Source: Brytella acorum
GTDB taxonomy: Bacteria > Pseudomonadota > Alphaproteobacteria > Acetobacterales > Acetobacteraceae
Direction: 5' to 3'
Assembly (NCBI RefSeq): GCF_029309905.1
Contig: NZ_JARBJP010000003.1
Span: 248,001-312,000, forward strand
Length of the DNA stretch: 64,000 nt
Positions within the stretch are counted from its first letter, which is position 1; each line of letters begins with the position of its first letter. Below, piece after piece: positions 16,895 to 26,766 of the stretch. The notes under the pieces were generated by a model. That model was given only the letters and a program-made list of their open reading frames with translations, ran no database searches and was not told the origin of the DNA. The translations under genes were made by a program, and so were the position numbers.

Positions 16895-18547
16895 TTACCG
16901 CTCTATCGAGCCTCCTGTCAAGCCCTGACCGTGGAGCATCGTACCATATCCGCCGCCAAGGTCGTTGTCCGCGGGAGAATTATGGGGATCGATACCGCCT
17001 GCCGGCGTCGGATGGTGCAATCCTTCGTACTGAAGGGGCTTGAAAGGTTCGATGGACCGGATCGAAGGCAGTTCATCACGACTCCAGCCTCCGCCCAGAG
17101 CGCGCGCCAGCCTTACCGTAGCCTGAAGTTGCGTCGTCTGCGCCCTGACCTCGGCGATTCTCGCCACCAGTGCCGCCTGCTGGGCGACGACCACGTCCAG
17201 ATAGTTCGTCAGACCGCCGGTATAGAGCGCCATCGTCATTTTCTGCGTGCGCAGGGCCGCTTCGACCGCTTCCTGCTGGCGTCTTTGCTGCTCGCGGAAC
17301 TGCGCCGTCTGGCTCAGCCCGTCCTCGACGTCCTGGAACGCCGCCAGAACCGTGCCACGATAAACGTCAACCGTCTGGCGATACTGGGACCAGGCGCGCT
17401 GCAAGGCTGCGCGACGCAGACCACCGGTAAAGAGCGGCTCCACCGCCTGAACCGCCACGGTCCACATGGAATTGGCCATGTTCGCGAGATCGAAGCCGTT
17501 GTTCATGAATCCGCCGCTCGCGGAAAACGTGACGTTCGGATAAAAGGCCGCCCGCGCGACGCCAATGGCGCGGCTCGACGCGGCGAGGCGCCGTTCGGCC
17601 ATCGCGACATCAGGCCGTCTTTCCAGCAGCGTTGAAGGCAGCCCGGCGGAGAACGTCGCCTCCGCCATGGGAATTTTCTGCTGGAGGATCGAGGCGACAT
17701 GAAATCCCGCCGGAACCTTGTTGGTCAGAACCGCAATCGCATGCTCCAGAACCTGCCGCTCCGCCACGGCCTGGCTTTGCGCCGCCATGGTCGAATAAAG
17801 CTGGTTTTCAGCGCGTGAAACGTCGATGCCGGCGGCGATGGCGCCCGCCTGTCTGAGCCGCGTGATCTGTACCGCCGTCTGATAGTAACGGATGGAATCG
17901 GCATAAACGGCGAGCTGGGCGTCGAGCCCCCGCAGGCCGATATAGTCCGATGCCAGCTCCGCCTCCAGACTCAGCCGCGTCAGCGCATACTGGGCCGCCG
18001 TGGCCTGCGCCGCATTCTTCTGCATATGCGCCTGGTTGCGGATGCTGTCCCAGAAATCCGGCTCCCAGGTCGCGGCCCCGCTGTAGAACACGCTCGATTC
18101 ATAACTCGGCGCGGACGACGCCGGAACGCGCCACAGACGCGTCAGGGACGTCTTGTTGTCGCTCATCCCCGCAGCGGTACCCACCTGCGGATAGAGCCGC
18201 GCTTCGGTTTCGCGCGCGATATCGCGCGCCTGCGTGAACGCTTCAGCGGCGGACTGAAGGTCCGGATTGTTCTGAAGCATCTGGGCTTCGAGCGTATCCA
18301 GAGCGGGATCGTGAAATGTTTTCCACCAGTCACCCCGGGGAGCCTCCTCAGCCGGATGACCGTCCACGAACACGCCGTGCCCTGCCCATCCGTTGGGATA
18401 TATGTATTTGGGCTCTTCATATTTGGGCGCGAGGTCGCAACCGGCAAGGAGCGCCACCAGACCCGCGCTCGCCAGAGCCAGGCCACGCCGCATCGCCACT
18501 CGACCACGCGGCACATGCGCCGCACTTAAAAAAGCTTCAACGCTCAT
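16895..18547 (-). CDS. RND efflux outer-membrane channel, NodT/OprM family lipoprotein
   Basis: Outer-membrane exit duct of a tripartite efflux pump. The protein has 550 residues with a lipoprotein signal ending LLAGC, followed by two repeated outer-membrane-factor coiled-coil domains typical of the TolC/NodT family. The ATG at 18547 overlaps the adaptor stop (ATGA), pointing to translational coupling. The internal ATG at 18493 (MRRGLALASAG) would give a more ordinary signal peptide and is a fair alternative. It is the last gene of the pump operon and ends 103 bases before rplK. The substrate is unknown. Confidence 0.9.
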   Translation of the reverse strand: MSVEAFLSAAHVPRGRVAMRRGLALASAGLVALLAGCDLAPKYEEPKYIYPNGWAGHGVFVDGHPAEEAPRGDWWKTFHDPALDTLEAQMLQNNPDLQSAAEAFTQARDIARETEARLYPQVGTAAGMSDNKTSLTRLWRVPASSAPSYESSVFYSGAATWEPDFWDSIRNQAHMQKNAAQATAAQYALTRLSLEAELASDYIGLRGLDAQLAVYADSIRYYQTAVQITRLRQAGAIAAGIDVSRAENQLYSTMAAQSQAVAERQVLEHAIAVLTNKVPAGFHVASILQQKIPMAEATFSAGLPSTLLERRPDVAMAERRLAASSRAIGVARAAFYPNVTFSASGGFMNNGFDLANMANSMWTVAVQAVEPLFTGGLRRAALQRAWSQYRQTVDVYRGTVLAAFQDVEDGLSQTAQFREQQRRQQEAVEAALRTQKMTMALYTGGLTNYLDVVVAQQAALVARIAEVRAQTTQLQATVRLARALGGGWSRDELPSIRSIEPFKPLQYEGLHHPTPAGGIDPHNSPADNDLGGGYGTMLHGQGLTGGSIER

Positions 18548-19875
18548 TGATGGGCGCCCTCCTGGGGCATTGGCGCGCCATCATTGGGCATCGCTCGCGT
18601 ATCGCCCTGCATCTCCGGCTTCGCTTCAGGAAGGTTTTTTCGCGGTGCAGCGGTCGCATCATTATAACCACGGGTCGCGGAAACTACCTTCACCTCGTCC
18701 CCTTCGAGCATGTCCGCCGTCGGATTGGCCACGATCTGGTCCGTCTTGCTGATTCCCTTGAGAATCTGGATCGTCGTGCCGTAATTGATCCCGACGGTGA
18801 CGTCCACCAGGTGGACATGATTGTTTACAACCTTGGCAAGCTGCGTCCCCTGTGCCCGGAAGATCAATGAGTTGATGGGGACGATCATGACGCCTGGTTC
18901 GCCCGGCGCCGTGAAATGCGCCGTCGCATAGGAATCAGGCCATAGTGAGTTGTCTTCGTTGCCAATGGTCAACTCCGTCGTCACCGTGCGCGTGGCAGCA
19001 TTGAACGCTTCCGCCGTCGTCAGATACTGCGCTGTATACTCGCGGCCGGGATATTGCGGCACCGTCAGCTTCGCGGACAGCTTGTCCGAAATCACAGCCG
19101 CATAGTCCTGGGGAACAGACACGAACACGCGGATGCGATGCACGTCCGCGACCGTGAACAATTCGGTCGCATTGCCCTGGCGATTCACGTCGCCACCGCC
19201 CGCATTCACGTAATCGCCCACATTGACGAGACGGGACGTCACGACGCCATCGAAAGGCGCCACGATCTTCTTGAAGTTCTCCAGGGCGACATAACGATCG
19301 ACCTCATGCTGGGCCTGCTCGACGCGCGCCTTTTCAGCCGCGGCATTTGCCGCCTGCACATCGACCTCCTGCCGCGAAACCGCCTGCGTTCCCTTCAGCG
19401 CCGCCCAGCGACGCGCGGTAATGTCCGCCAGCTTGTACTGAGCCAGAACCACGTTGTAATTGGCCTTCGCACCTTCGTACTGGGCATCAAGGCTCGGCGT
19501 GCTGATTTCAGCCAGCACGTCGCCTTCCTTCACGTGCGCTCCGTAATCCCGGTACCACATTTTCACATAGCCCGAGACCTGCGCATAGATCGGTGCCTGA
19601 TACCAGGCCGCAAGATTGGCAGGCAGGTCGAAGGTACGCACGGATGGACCCGGCTCCGGCGCGATCAGCGTGACACGCGCGCGAGACCAGTCGTCCGCTT
19701 CCGTTTCGAGCGAATGGTAATGCGCCATCCGCTCGATGAGCCCCACAGCCGCCAGGATGACGGCCAGAAGCACCACGATGATGACGAGAAGGCGCGTGCG
19801 GGACTTTCCGCCGGGGGGCTTCCCTCCGGGGTTCTGATCGCCGGAGCTGCGTCCTTCGGGGGAAACCGTGTTCAT
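18544..19875 (-). CDS. RND efflux periplasmic adaptor subunit
   Basis: Membrane-fusion protein linking the inner-membrane pump to the outer-membrane channel. It is 443 residues: a cytoplasmic Pro/Gly-rich tail, one membrane anchor (about residues 29-47), a biotinyl-lipoyl half-motif (VSGYVKMWYRDYGAHVKEGD), a coiled-coil hairpin, and a second lipoyl half with APFDGVVTSRLVNVGDYVNAG. Four-base overlaps join it to the pump gene before and the channel gene after. The C-terminal tail is Pro/Glu-rich and probably disordered. Confidence 0.92.
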   Translation of the reverse strand: MNTVSPEGRSSGDQNPGGKPPGGKSRTRLLVIIVVLLAVILAAVGLIERMAHYHSLETEADDWSRARVTLIAPEPGPSVRTFDLPANLAAWYQAPIYAQVSGYVKMWYRDYGAHVKEGDVLAEISTPSLDAQYEGAKANYNVVLAQYKLADITARRWAALKGTQAVSRQEVDVQAANAAAEKARVEQAQHEVDRYVALENFKKIVAPFDGVVTSRLVNVGDYVNAGGGDVNRQGNATELFTVADVHRIRVFVSVPQDYAAVISDKLSAKLTVPQYPGREYTAQYLTTAEAFNAATRTVTTELTIGNEDNSLWPDSYATAHFTAPGEPGVMIVPINSLIFRAQGTQLAKVVNNHVHLVDVTVGINYGTTIQILKGISKTDQIVANPTADMLEGDEVKVVSATRGYNDATAAPRKNLPEAKPEMQGDTRAMPNDGAPMPQEGAHQ

Positions 19876-22800
19876 GCGTGGGCTCCTTCATCACCGGTCT
19901 CGGTGGGCTTCCTGTGGGGGGGCTTCCTGTAATGGACGATGGCGAAAACACACGGAACGAACAGAAGCGTCGCCATGGTCGCAATAATGAGGCCGCCGAT
20001 CACGGCTTTACCCAGAGGCGCGTTGTCGGAATTGCTGATCGACATCGGCACCATACCGATGATCATGGCCAGCGCCGTCATGACGACGGGGCGCATGCGC
20101 TCATACCCCGCTTCGACCGCCGCCCTGATCGCATCGCCGTGGAGATCCATCTGCTCGCGGGCGAACGCCACGACGAGGATGGCATTGGCCGTGGCGGTGC
20201 CCATGCACATGATGGCGCCCGTCAGGGCCGGAACCGACAGCGTCGTATGCGTCAGGAACAGGCTCCAGGCGATTCCGGCAAGCGCGCCGGGAAGCGCCAT
20301 GATGATCACGAACGGGTCCAGCCAGGACTGAAAGTTCACGACGATGATCAGATAAACGAGCACGATCGACATCGCCAGGCCAACGATGAGCTGCGTATAG
20401 GCATCGGTCATCGTGACTCCCTGTCCGCGAATCACGAGCCGCGACCCTTTCGGGATCTCCCCCTTCATGGAGTCCGCGACGCGCTGCACCTGCCGCGCCA
20501 CCATGCCGAGATCGGCATCCTCGTTGGACGCATAAATATCGAACACCGGCATGATGTTATAATGCGCGACCTCGGCGGGTGTGCCGGTCAGCTGGATGTC
20601 CGACAGTGCCGACAGAAGCTGCGGCTGGGCATTGGTCGGGTTCCCGTCGCCACGGTCGATCGGCACGGTTTTCAGCGAATCCAGCGTCTGGAGATATTCG
20701 GCCGGGGTCTGCACGTCGATCAGCTGCGAAACGCCCTGATGGTTGAGGTAATAGACCTGTCCGACCTGCGCGCTGCCCGACAGCACGGTCAGGGCGTTCT
20801 GCGCCACGTCACGCTCGGTGATGCCCGTGCCCAGTGCGAACGACCGGCGCGTATTGACCGCCAGCGTCGGCATCGTCATCGGCTCCTGAACCGCAACGTC
20901 CGTAACGCCGGGCAGGGCGCGCATGGCCCGTGCCATCTTCGTGGCGAAGGCGAAGTTGCCATACAGGTCCCGGCCAACGACCTGCACATCGATCGGAGAC
21001 GGAAGACCGAAGTTCAGAATCTTCGCCGTCAGATCTGCCGGCTGGAAGGTAATCTGCGTGCCGGGGAACGTGTCGATAAGAATTTTGCGGAGCATGCGAC
21101 GATATTCCGCCGTCGGGCTTTCCCCGTTCCTGAGCGTGACCGTGATGTCGCAATCTTCCGTGCCAACCGTAGGACTGGGAATGAAGGCCTGGTTCATCTG
21201 TGAGAATGGCAGGCCGCAATTCTGCAGAACGCCCTCGACCTGTCCGGGCAGAGCCTCGCGGATCTTCTTCTCGATCATCACGGAGATCTTGCCCGCTTCG
21301 GTCAGACGCGTGCCGATCGGCGCTCGCATATGAAGCTGCAGGGAATCGGATCGAATTTCAGGAAAAAAGTCCTGACCCAGAGCGACATAGAGGCTCAGCG
21401 AGCCCACGGCGAAGACGAGAAACCCAATGACGAACCGGCGTCGCGTCTCCACCAGCTCGATGAGGAGTGTCCGGTAGTTTTCCCGAAACCGCGCAAAACC
21501 GTTTTCAAAACCGCGCTGAAACCTTCCGAAGAAACCCGGCGGTCCTGAATCATGAGGATTGCGATGCGCCGCGACCTGTGCCGCGAGCATGTATTTCGCC
21601 ATGGTCGGCACGAGTGTCCGCGAGAGGATGAAAGAGGCGATCATGGCGAAAATGATGGCTTCGGCCATCGGCATGAACAGCCATCCGGCCACGCCGGTCA
21701 GTTCGAAGAGCGGCAACCAGACGATACAGATGCACGTCGTGGAGACGAAGGTCGGCACCACGATCTGGTTGGCGGCGTCGATGATCGCCTGTTCGAGATC
21801 TTTCTCCATTTCGAGATGCGTATCGATATTCTCGATCATGACCGTGGCATCGTCGACGAGAATACCGACCGCAAGCGCAAGGCCACCCAGCGTCATGACA
21901 TTGATGGATTGCCCGGCCCAGCCCAGTCCGATGATCGAGCAGAGCATGGCCAGGGGAATGGAGGTGGCGATGATGACCGTCGAGCGCCATGATCCAAGGA
22001 AAAGCAGCACGGCGAGGCTGGTCAACAGGGCCGCGATGACCATTTCGCGCACCACGTCCTCAACCGAATCCTTCACAAAGCCGGAGGCGTCGGTGAGGAT
22101 TTTCACCGACGTTCCGGTCGGCAGCGTGGTCATGACCTGCGGCAAAAGTTTCTTGACGCCCGCCACGACATTAAGCGTCGAGGCGTCTCCGCTCTTCATC
22201 ACCACCATCATGACGGCCTGCTGACCACGCACGAGAACCATGTTGGCCTGCGGCGCGCCGCCGTAATGCACGTGAGCGACATCACGCAGATAGACCACTG
22301 AGTTGCCGACCTGTTTCAGCGGTATGTTGTTGAACCACTCGACCTCGCGCGGCTGCGCGTTGGTGTGAACCATGTAGTCGAAGGGTCCGATACGCTGATC
22401 GCCAGCCGGAAGCACGATATTCTGGCTGTTAAGCGCGTTGGCGACATCCGTCGCCGAGAGATTGTGCGCCATCAGCTTGGATGGATCGATATCCACCGTC
22501 ACATAGTTGGCCAAACCACCATACGGGTTCGGCAGGGCCGCCCCCGGAACGGAAACAAGCTGCGGGCGGATGAGATTCGAAGCCAGGTTATAGAGTTCCG
22601 AGCCGCTGAGTTTCGGATTATCGACCTGGAGCGTCAGCACAGGCACCGAAGACGCATTGTAGTTCAGAATGAGCGGCGGGGTTGCTCCGGTCGGCAACTG
22701 CTTGATGATCGTCTGCGAAACAGCCGTGATTTGCGCCTGGGCCGCCGACGTGTCCGTTCCAGGCTGGAAGAACACCTTGACGATGCCGCGTCCGTAATAT

Positions 22801-23057
22801 GAGCCGCTTTCGATATGCTCGATATTATTGACCGTCGTCGTCACGGCGCGTTCGTAATAATAGACGATACGACCGGACATATCCTCGGGCATCAGCCCGA
22901 CATAACTCCACACGACGGCGATGACCGGGATCTTGATGTTTGGAAAGACGTCCGTCGGCGTCGTGAAAATGGCCTTGATTCCAAAAATAAGAATCAGGAT
23001 CGAAAGAACGACGAATGTCAGTGGACGCTTGAGCGCGACAACAACAACCTGATTCAT
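19872..23057 (-). CDS. RND efflux transporter permease
   Basis: Proton-driven inner-membrane pump of the AcrB/HAE superfamily. From the ATG at 23057 (MNQVVVVALKRPLTF) it has 1061 residues. An in-frame ATG at 23156 would add 33 residues without a membrane segment and is unlikely. Twelve membrane helices are expected in two halves. The fourth helix carries GILVDDATVMIENI with the paired aspartates of the proton relay. Substrate cannot be inferred from sequence. It follows the sensor kinase by 154 bases and overlaps the adaptor by four. Confidence 0.93.
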   Translation of the reverse strand: MNQVVVVALKRPLTFVVLSILILIFGIKAIFTTPTDVFPNIKIPVIAVVWSYVGLMPEDMSGRIVYYYERAVTTTVNNIEHIESGSYYGRGIVKVFFQPGTDTSAAQAQITAVSQTIIKQLPTGATPPLILNYNASSVPVLTLQVDNPKLSGSELYNLASNLIRPQLVSVPGAALPNPYGGLANYVTVDIDPSKLMAHNLSATDVANALNSQNIVLPAGDQRIGPFDYMVHTNAQPREVEWFNNIPLKQVGNSVVYLRDVAHVHYGGAPQANMVLVRGQQAVMMVVMKSGDASTLNVVAGVKKLLPQVMTTLPTGTSVKILTDASGFVKDSVEDVVREMVIAALLTSLAVLLFLGSWRSTVIIATSIPLAMLCSIIGLGWAGQSINVMTLGGLALAVGILVDDATVMIENIDTHLEMEKDLEQAIIDAANQIVVPTFVSTTCICIVWLPLFELTGVAGWLFMPMAEAIIFAMIASFILSRTLVPTMAKYMLAAQVAAHRNPHDSGPPGFFGRFQRGFENGFARFRENYRTLLIELVETRRRFVIGFLVFAVGSLSLYVALGQDFFPEIRSDSLQLHMRAPIGTRLTEAGKISVMIEKKIREALPGQVEGVLQNCGLPFSQMNQAFIPSPTVGTEDCDITVTLRNGESPTAEYRRMLRKILIDTFPGTQITFQPADLTAKILNFGLPSPIDVQVVGRDLYGNFAFATKMARAMRALPGVTDVAVQEPMTMPTLAVNTRRSFALGTGITERDVAQNALTVLSGSAQVGQVYYLNHQGVSQLIDVQTPAEYLQTLDSLKTVPIDRGDGNPTNAQPQLLSALSDIQLTGTPAEVAHYNIMPVFDIYASNEDADLGMVARQVQRVADSMKGEIPKGSRLVIRGQGVTMTDAYTQLIVGLAMSIVLVYLIIVVNFQSWLDPFVIIMALPGALAGIAWSLFLTHTTLSVPALTGAIMCMGTATANAILVVAFAREQMDLHGDAIRAAVEAGYERMRPVVMTALAMIIGMVPMSISNSDNAPLGKAVIGGLIIATMATLLFVPCVFAIVHYRKPPHRKPTETGDEGAHA

Positions 23058-23211
23058 GTCCGATGCCCGACCCCGCGCACGGTGCGCATCCGGACACGGA
23101 GCCGTCGGCATACGCCGATCGTCACGTGACTCAATCCCATCATCATTCCGCAGCACTCCCGATGCCGGGCAGGAAACCTACCCTCATCTCTAGTCTTCAG
23201 ATCAGGCTCTC

Positions 23212-24696
23212 TCATGACATCGCTCCCGATGTCTGCCCCTGCGCCGACAAGACATTGTCCCGCCAGTTCGTCCCAGGAACGGTTCCCGCATCACCGAGCG
23301 GGAACGTAATTTCAAACAGGGCGCCCGGCCTTTCCGGATCATGCCCCGCGGAGGCAATCGCAAGTCTCGCGCCATGCAAGCGAAGGATGGCGGACACGAG
23401 GCTCAGCCCCAGCCCGCTCCCCGGCACATGACGGCTTTTGTCGGACCGGTAGAAGCGCCCGAGGACCGCATCACGTTCGTTTTCGGCGATCCCGATTCCG
23501 TTATCGGCAACGCTCAACCGCACATGCCCGCTCTCGACACCATCAGCAATCCGCGTGGCGCTGACAGTGACCTCGCCGTCGGCATCCGTGAACTTGACGG
23601 CATTGTCGATCAGGTTCGCCAGAACCTCAACCAGAAGATCCCTGTCTCCGGTCACGGAAAGAAGCCCGACCGGATGCACGACGCGCAACGTTATGCCCTT
23701 CGCCTCGGCAATCGGCTCGTACAGATCGAACACATCGTCCATCAGCTCGGCCATATCGACCTGTCCGAACCCGGCCCGACGCCGTCCGTTCTCGATCTCT
23801 CCAATTCGCAGAATGGCCGTGATCACGAGAAAACACTGATCGAGATCCTGCGTCGCCTTTTCTATGACGGTCGTCAGATAGGTCGCATCACGAGGACTGG
23901 ATGAAGCCCGCTCCAGACGTGCGCGCACACGGCTGAGCGGCGTGCGCAGATCATGGGCGATATCGTTTCCGACATCGCGTATCTCGTCGAGCAGATATTC
24001 CAGCCGATCCAGCATCCGATTGACCGAGCCCGCGAGCCGTTCGAGATCGTCACGCTCACGCCCGGCGGGCAGACGCTCGTGAAGGTCCCCTTCCATGATG
24101 CGGTCGATCGCCTCGTGCATCGTCTTGACACGCGCCAACGCACGATGACTGAGAATGATTCCCGTCAGAAGCGCGAATGCGACAACCGGCACGATCGAAA
24201 TCATGATGGCGCGGCGGGTCACGAAATGCAGCTCCGACAACAAGTGAAAGGATCGCGCAAGCACCAGCACACGATCGCCCGCCACGCGTTCCGCGAGGAA
24301 GCGCATCTCGTAAGGCGCATCCTCGGGCGGATGCACCCAAAGACGCTGAACGTGACCGTCAATGATCAGGCCGTCGGGCCAGTTCTTGATATCGCCGGCG
24401 ACGAAGTGAAAACCGGAATCGAAAAGAGCCGCGCCATTCAGGGCGACACGCAGTTCGGTCGTCGCCCGCTCGCGCACCATGTATTCCAGCCGGGTCGGGC
24501 TCTCCCGCGTGAGAATTTCAGCATCACGCTCGAGAAGCGCCGTGGCGCGGGTCGTTTCGTATTGAGAAAGTTCAACAAATATGACGGTGAACTGGAGCAG
24601 CATTCCACCGATCATGGCGGCCACCACGGCCAGCGTGAGCCGAAACGTTGCTGTGCGAAAGAGATCAGTCTGTAACACGCAACATGAACCCGGCAC
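23212..24696 (-). CDS. Sensor histidine kinase
   Basis: Membrane sensor that phosphorylates the response regulator encoded just upstream. It is 494 residues: a first membrane helix (about 18-43), a periplasmic sensor of about 115 residues without a recognised fold, a second helix (about 163-183), a HAMP linker, the phospho-acceptor H248 in NDIAHDLRTPLSR, an N box LIDNAVKFTD, and G boxes ADNGIGI and GSGLGLSLV. The ATG at 24696 overlaps the regulator by 32 bases; a GTG six codons later would reduce this to 14. It probably controls the adjacent efflux pump. Confidence 0.92.
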   Translation of the reverse strand: MPGSCCVLQTDLFRTATFRLTLAVVAAMIGGMLLQFTVIFVELSQYETTRATALLERDAEILTRESPTRLEYMVRERATTELRVALNGAALFDSGFHFVAGDIKNWPDGLIIDGHVQRLWVHPPEDAPYEMRFLAERVAGDRVLVLARSFHLLSELHFVTRRAIMISIVPVVAFALLTGIILSHRALARVKTMHEAIDRIMEGDLHERLPAGRERDDLERLAGSVNRMLDRLEYLLDEIRDVGNDIAHDLRTPLSRVRARLERASSSPRDATYLTTVIEKATQDLDQCFLVITAILRIGEIENGRRRAGFGQVDMAELMDDVFDLYEPIAEAKGITLRVVHPVGLLSVTGDRDLLVEVLANLIDNAVKFTDADGEVTVSATRIADGVESGHVRLSVADNGIGIAENERDAVLGRFYRSDKSRHVPGSGLGLSLVSAILRLHGARLAIASAGHDPERPGALFEITFPLGDAGTVPGTNWRDNVLSAQGQTSGAMS

Positions 24697-25390
24697 CCCG
24701 GATACTCTGAATCAGAGGAGTTTCACCGGGTGCGTCGACCTTGCGGCGCAGCTTCCCGATATGCACATCGACCAGATTGGTCTGCGGCACGAAGCGATAA
24801 TGCCAGACATCTTCCAGCAGCATCGCCCGTGTCAGCACTTGGTCCGGTCGACGCATGAGATATTCCAGCAGACGGAACTCACGCGGCAGCAGCTCGATCT
24901 CGCGCTCCCCACGACGCACGATACGATCGATGAGGTCCATCTCCAGCGAGCCCGCACGGAGCACGGTCGCGCGCGTATCGTTGGGGCGGCGCAAAAGCGC
25001 CTCGATACGCGCCACCAGCTCATCCATCGCGAAAGGTTTGGTCAGATAATCATCACCGCCCGCCTTCAGGCCACTGACGCGATCATCCACGGCTGAGAGC
25101 GCGGAAAGCACGAGAACCGGGGTTCGAACGTTATGAGTCCGCATCCGCTCGACCACGGCCAGTCCATCCATGAGCGGCAGCATCCGGTCGAGAATCATCA
25201 CGTCAAACGTATCGGTCAGCGCCGCCTGAAGGCCAGCAGGTCCCGTTTCTTCGTGAAAAGGAAGAAAACCTCGTCCCATGAGCTCTTCCATCACCTCTCC
25301 CGCCAGCGTCTCGTCGTCTTCCACGAAAAGGACGCGCCGACCCGGAGGAGACTCGAGGTTCTGTCCGGTTTGGGTCTCGTCATCAGTCAT
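24665..25390 (-). CDS. OmpR-family response regulator
   Basis: Two-domain transcription factor of 241 residues. The receiver has the acidic pocket VEDDE (24-27), the phospho-accepting D68 in ILDRMLP and the conserved K118 in LTKPF. The C-terminal winged helix has the OmpR pattern LLPREFRLLEYLMRRP and ends with IQSIRGAGFMLRVTD. It is the first gene of a run regulator-kinase-pump-adaptor-channel, all on the minus strand, which makes the pump its probable target. Its DNA site was not identified. Confidence 0.94.
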   Translation of the reverse strand: MTDDETQTGQNLESPPGRRVLFVEDDETLAGEVMEELMGRGFLPFHEETGPAGLQAALTDTFDVMILDRMLPLMDGLAVVERMRTHNVRTPVLVLSALSAVDDRVSGLKAGGDDYLTKPFAMDELVARIEALLRRPNDTRATVLRAGSLEMDLIDRIVRRGEREIELLPREFRLLEYLMRRPDQVLTRAMLLEDVWHYRFVPQTNLVDVHIGKLRRKVDAPGETPLIQSIRGAGFMLRVTD

Positions 25391-25438
25391 CGACCCATCA
25401 ATGAACGTGACAGAGAGCGACGACCAGTAAAAAGCCGT

Positions 25439-26671
25439 TTAAATCTCTTCTGTCACAATGATTTCGTCCTGTGGCACGCCATTTCCCGGCATATCGAGAC
25501 CGCGCAGATGCCGCCCCAGAACGCGCGTACGGCGCCTGGCTTCCTCGATCGTGTTGCCCATCGCACCGGCATTGCGGGCGAGCTTTTCCAGGACGCCGTC
25601 CATACGCAGCATCTCCTGCCGGGTCTGTCCCAGAAGATGGGCGATCGCATCCGTCCGTTCCTCAAGAGCGAGCGTGACGTAACCGAGATGCACGGTTCGC
25701 AACAGAGCCGGGATCAGAGCCGGAGACATGACGATGACGCGTTGCGTGCGCCCGATTTCGTCGATCAGGCCAGGCACGCGCGCCACCTCTGCATAGAGGC
25801 CGTCCGTCGGCAGGTAGAGCACCGCGAATTCCACGGTAACAGGCGGACAGATGTATTTTTCGGCGATTTTGCGCGCCTCCAGACGGACGGCACTTTCCAG
25901 TCCCCGGCGCGCCGCACGCTCCGCATCGCCATCGGCGCGATCCACGGCGTCGAGCAGGCGTTCATAGGCTTCCGTCGGGAATTTGCTGTCGATCGCCAGA
26001 CGGGGCGCATCGCTCCCACGCACCGGCATTTTGAGCGCGAACTCCACGACGGCGCCCCCATCGCCCACCCGAAAATTGCTGTCGTAGGACTCAGGCGGAA
26101 GGACGTCATCCAGAATGGCGCGCAACTGCGCCTCACCCCAGCCGCCGCGAGTCTTGACGTTGCCGAACAGACGCTTGAGGTCGCCGATCTGCGCCGTCAC
26201 GGCCGTCACTTCCCCAATGGCTTTCTGCATGGCCGTGAACTGCTCGACCACGCGCTGAAAGGAACTCTGCATCTGGCGTTCGATTGCCACATGCAACTGC
26301 TCGTCAACGGCCTTGCGAATGCGTTCGAGCTGCTCGGCGTTGACGCGCGCCATTTCGCGCAAAGCCTCCGCCTGCGCCACGCGCGCTTCGGCCTGATCCT
26401 GCCCCAGACCACGCGTCAGGCCACCCAGACGCTCCGAAAGCTCCAGCCTGAACTGATCCAGCCGCCGCGAAAGCTGCCGCTCGACCTCGGCCAGAGCCTG
26501 CCTCTGCAAACCCGCTTCCGCACGCTGCTCGTCCACGTAACGCCCCAGGATATCACGCAGGTCCGCCGGATTGACCCCGCTTCCCTGCCTGACCCATGCG
26601 AAGAGCGCCACCAGCAGCGCGAGCCCCGCCACGATCCAGGGCAACACCACCGCCATGCCGCTTTCCATCAT
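25439..26671 (-). CDS. rmuC: RmuC-family DNA recombination protein
   Basis: RmuC proteins limit recombination at inverted repeats and are predicted nucleases of the restriction-endonuclease fold. This protein has 410 residues: one N-terminal membrane helix (about 8-26), a long coiled coil rich in Arg/Glu/Gln (about 40-150), and the RmuC core with RGGWGEAQLRAILDDVLPPE, then LAIDSKFPTEAYERLL. Its stop is 48 bases before the response regulator start, so read-through into that operon is possible, though the functions are unrelated. Confidence 0.92.
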   Translation of the reverse strand: MMESGMAVVLPWIVAGLALLVALFAWVRQGSGVNPADLRDILGRYVDEQRAEAGLQRQALAEVERQLSRRLDQFRLELSERLGGLTRGLGQDQAEARVAQAEALREMARVNAEQLERIRKAVDEQLHVAIERQMQSSFQRVVEQFTAMQKAIGEVTAVTAQIGDLKRLFGNVKTRGGWGEAQLRAILDDVLPPESYDSNFRVGDGGAVVEFALKMPVRGSDAPRLAIDSKFPTEAYERLLDAVDRADGDAERAARRGLESAVRLEARKIAEKYICPPVTVEFAVLYLPTDGLYAEVARVPGLIDEIGRTQRVIVMSPALIPALLRTVHLGYVTLALEERTDAIAHLLGQTRQEMLRMDGVLEKLARNAGAMGNTIEEARRRTRVLGRHLRGLDMPGNGVPQDEIIVTEEI

Positions 26672-26766
26672 GAACTCCCGATCGAATCATCATCAGATGT
26701 TTCTCCTTATATGGAGAACATCGAACGAACAAAACCAGATCGGAAACCGCTCCGAACGCTAGACGC

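Noticed and set aside
23058-23156. 33-residue N-terminal extension of the RND permease
   Set aside because: Arg/Asp-rich and unlike any RND N-terminus; the family start MNQVVVVALKRP is at 23057.
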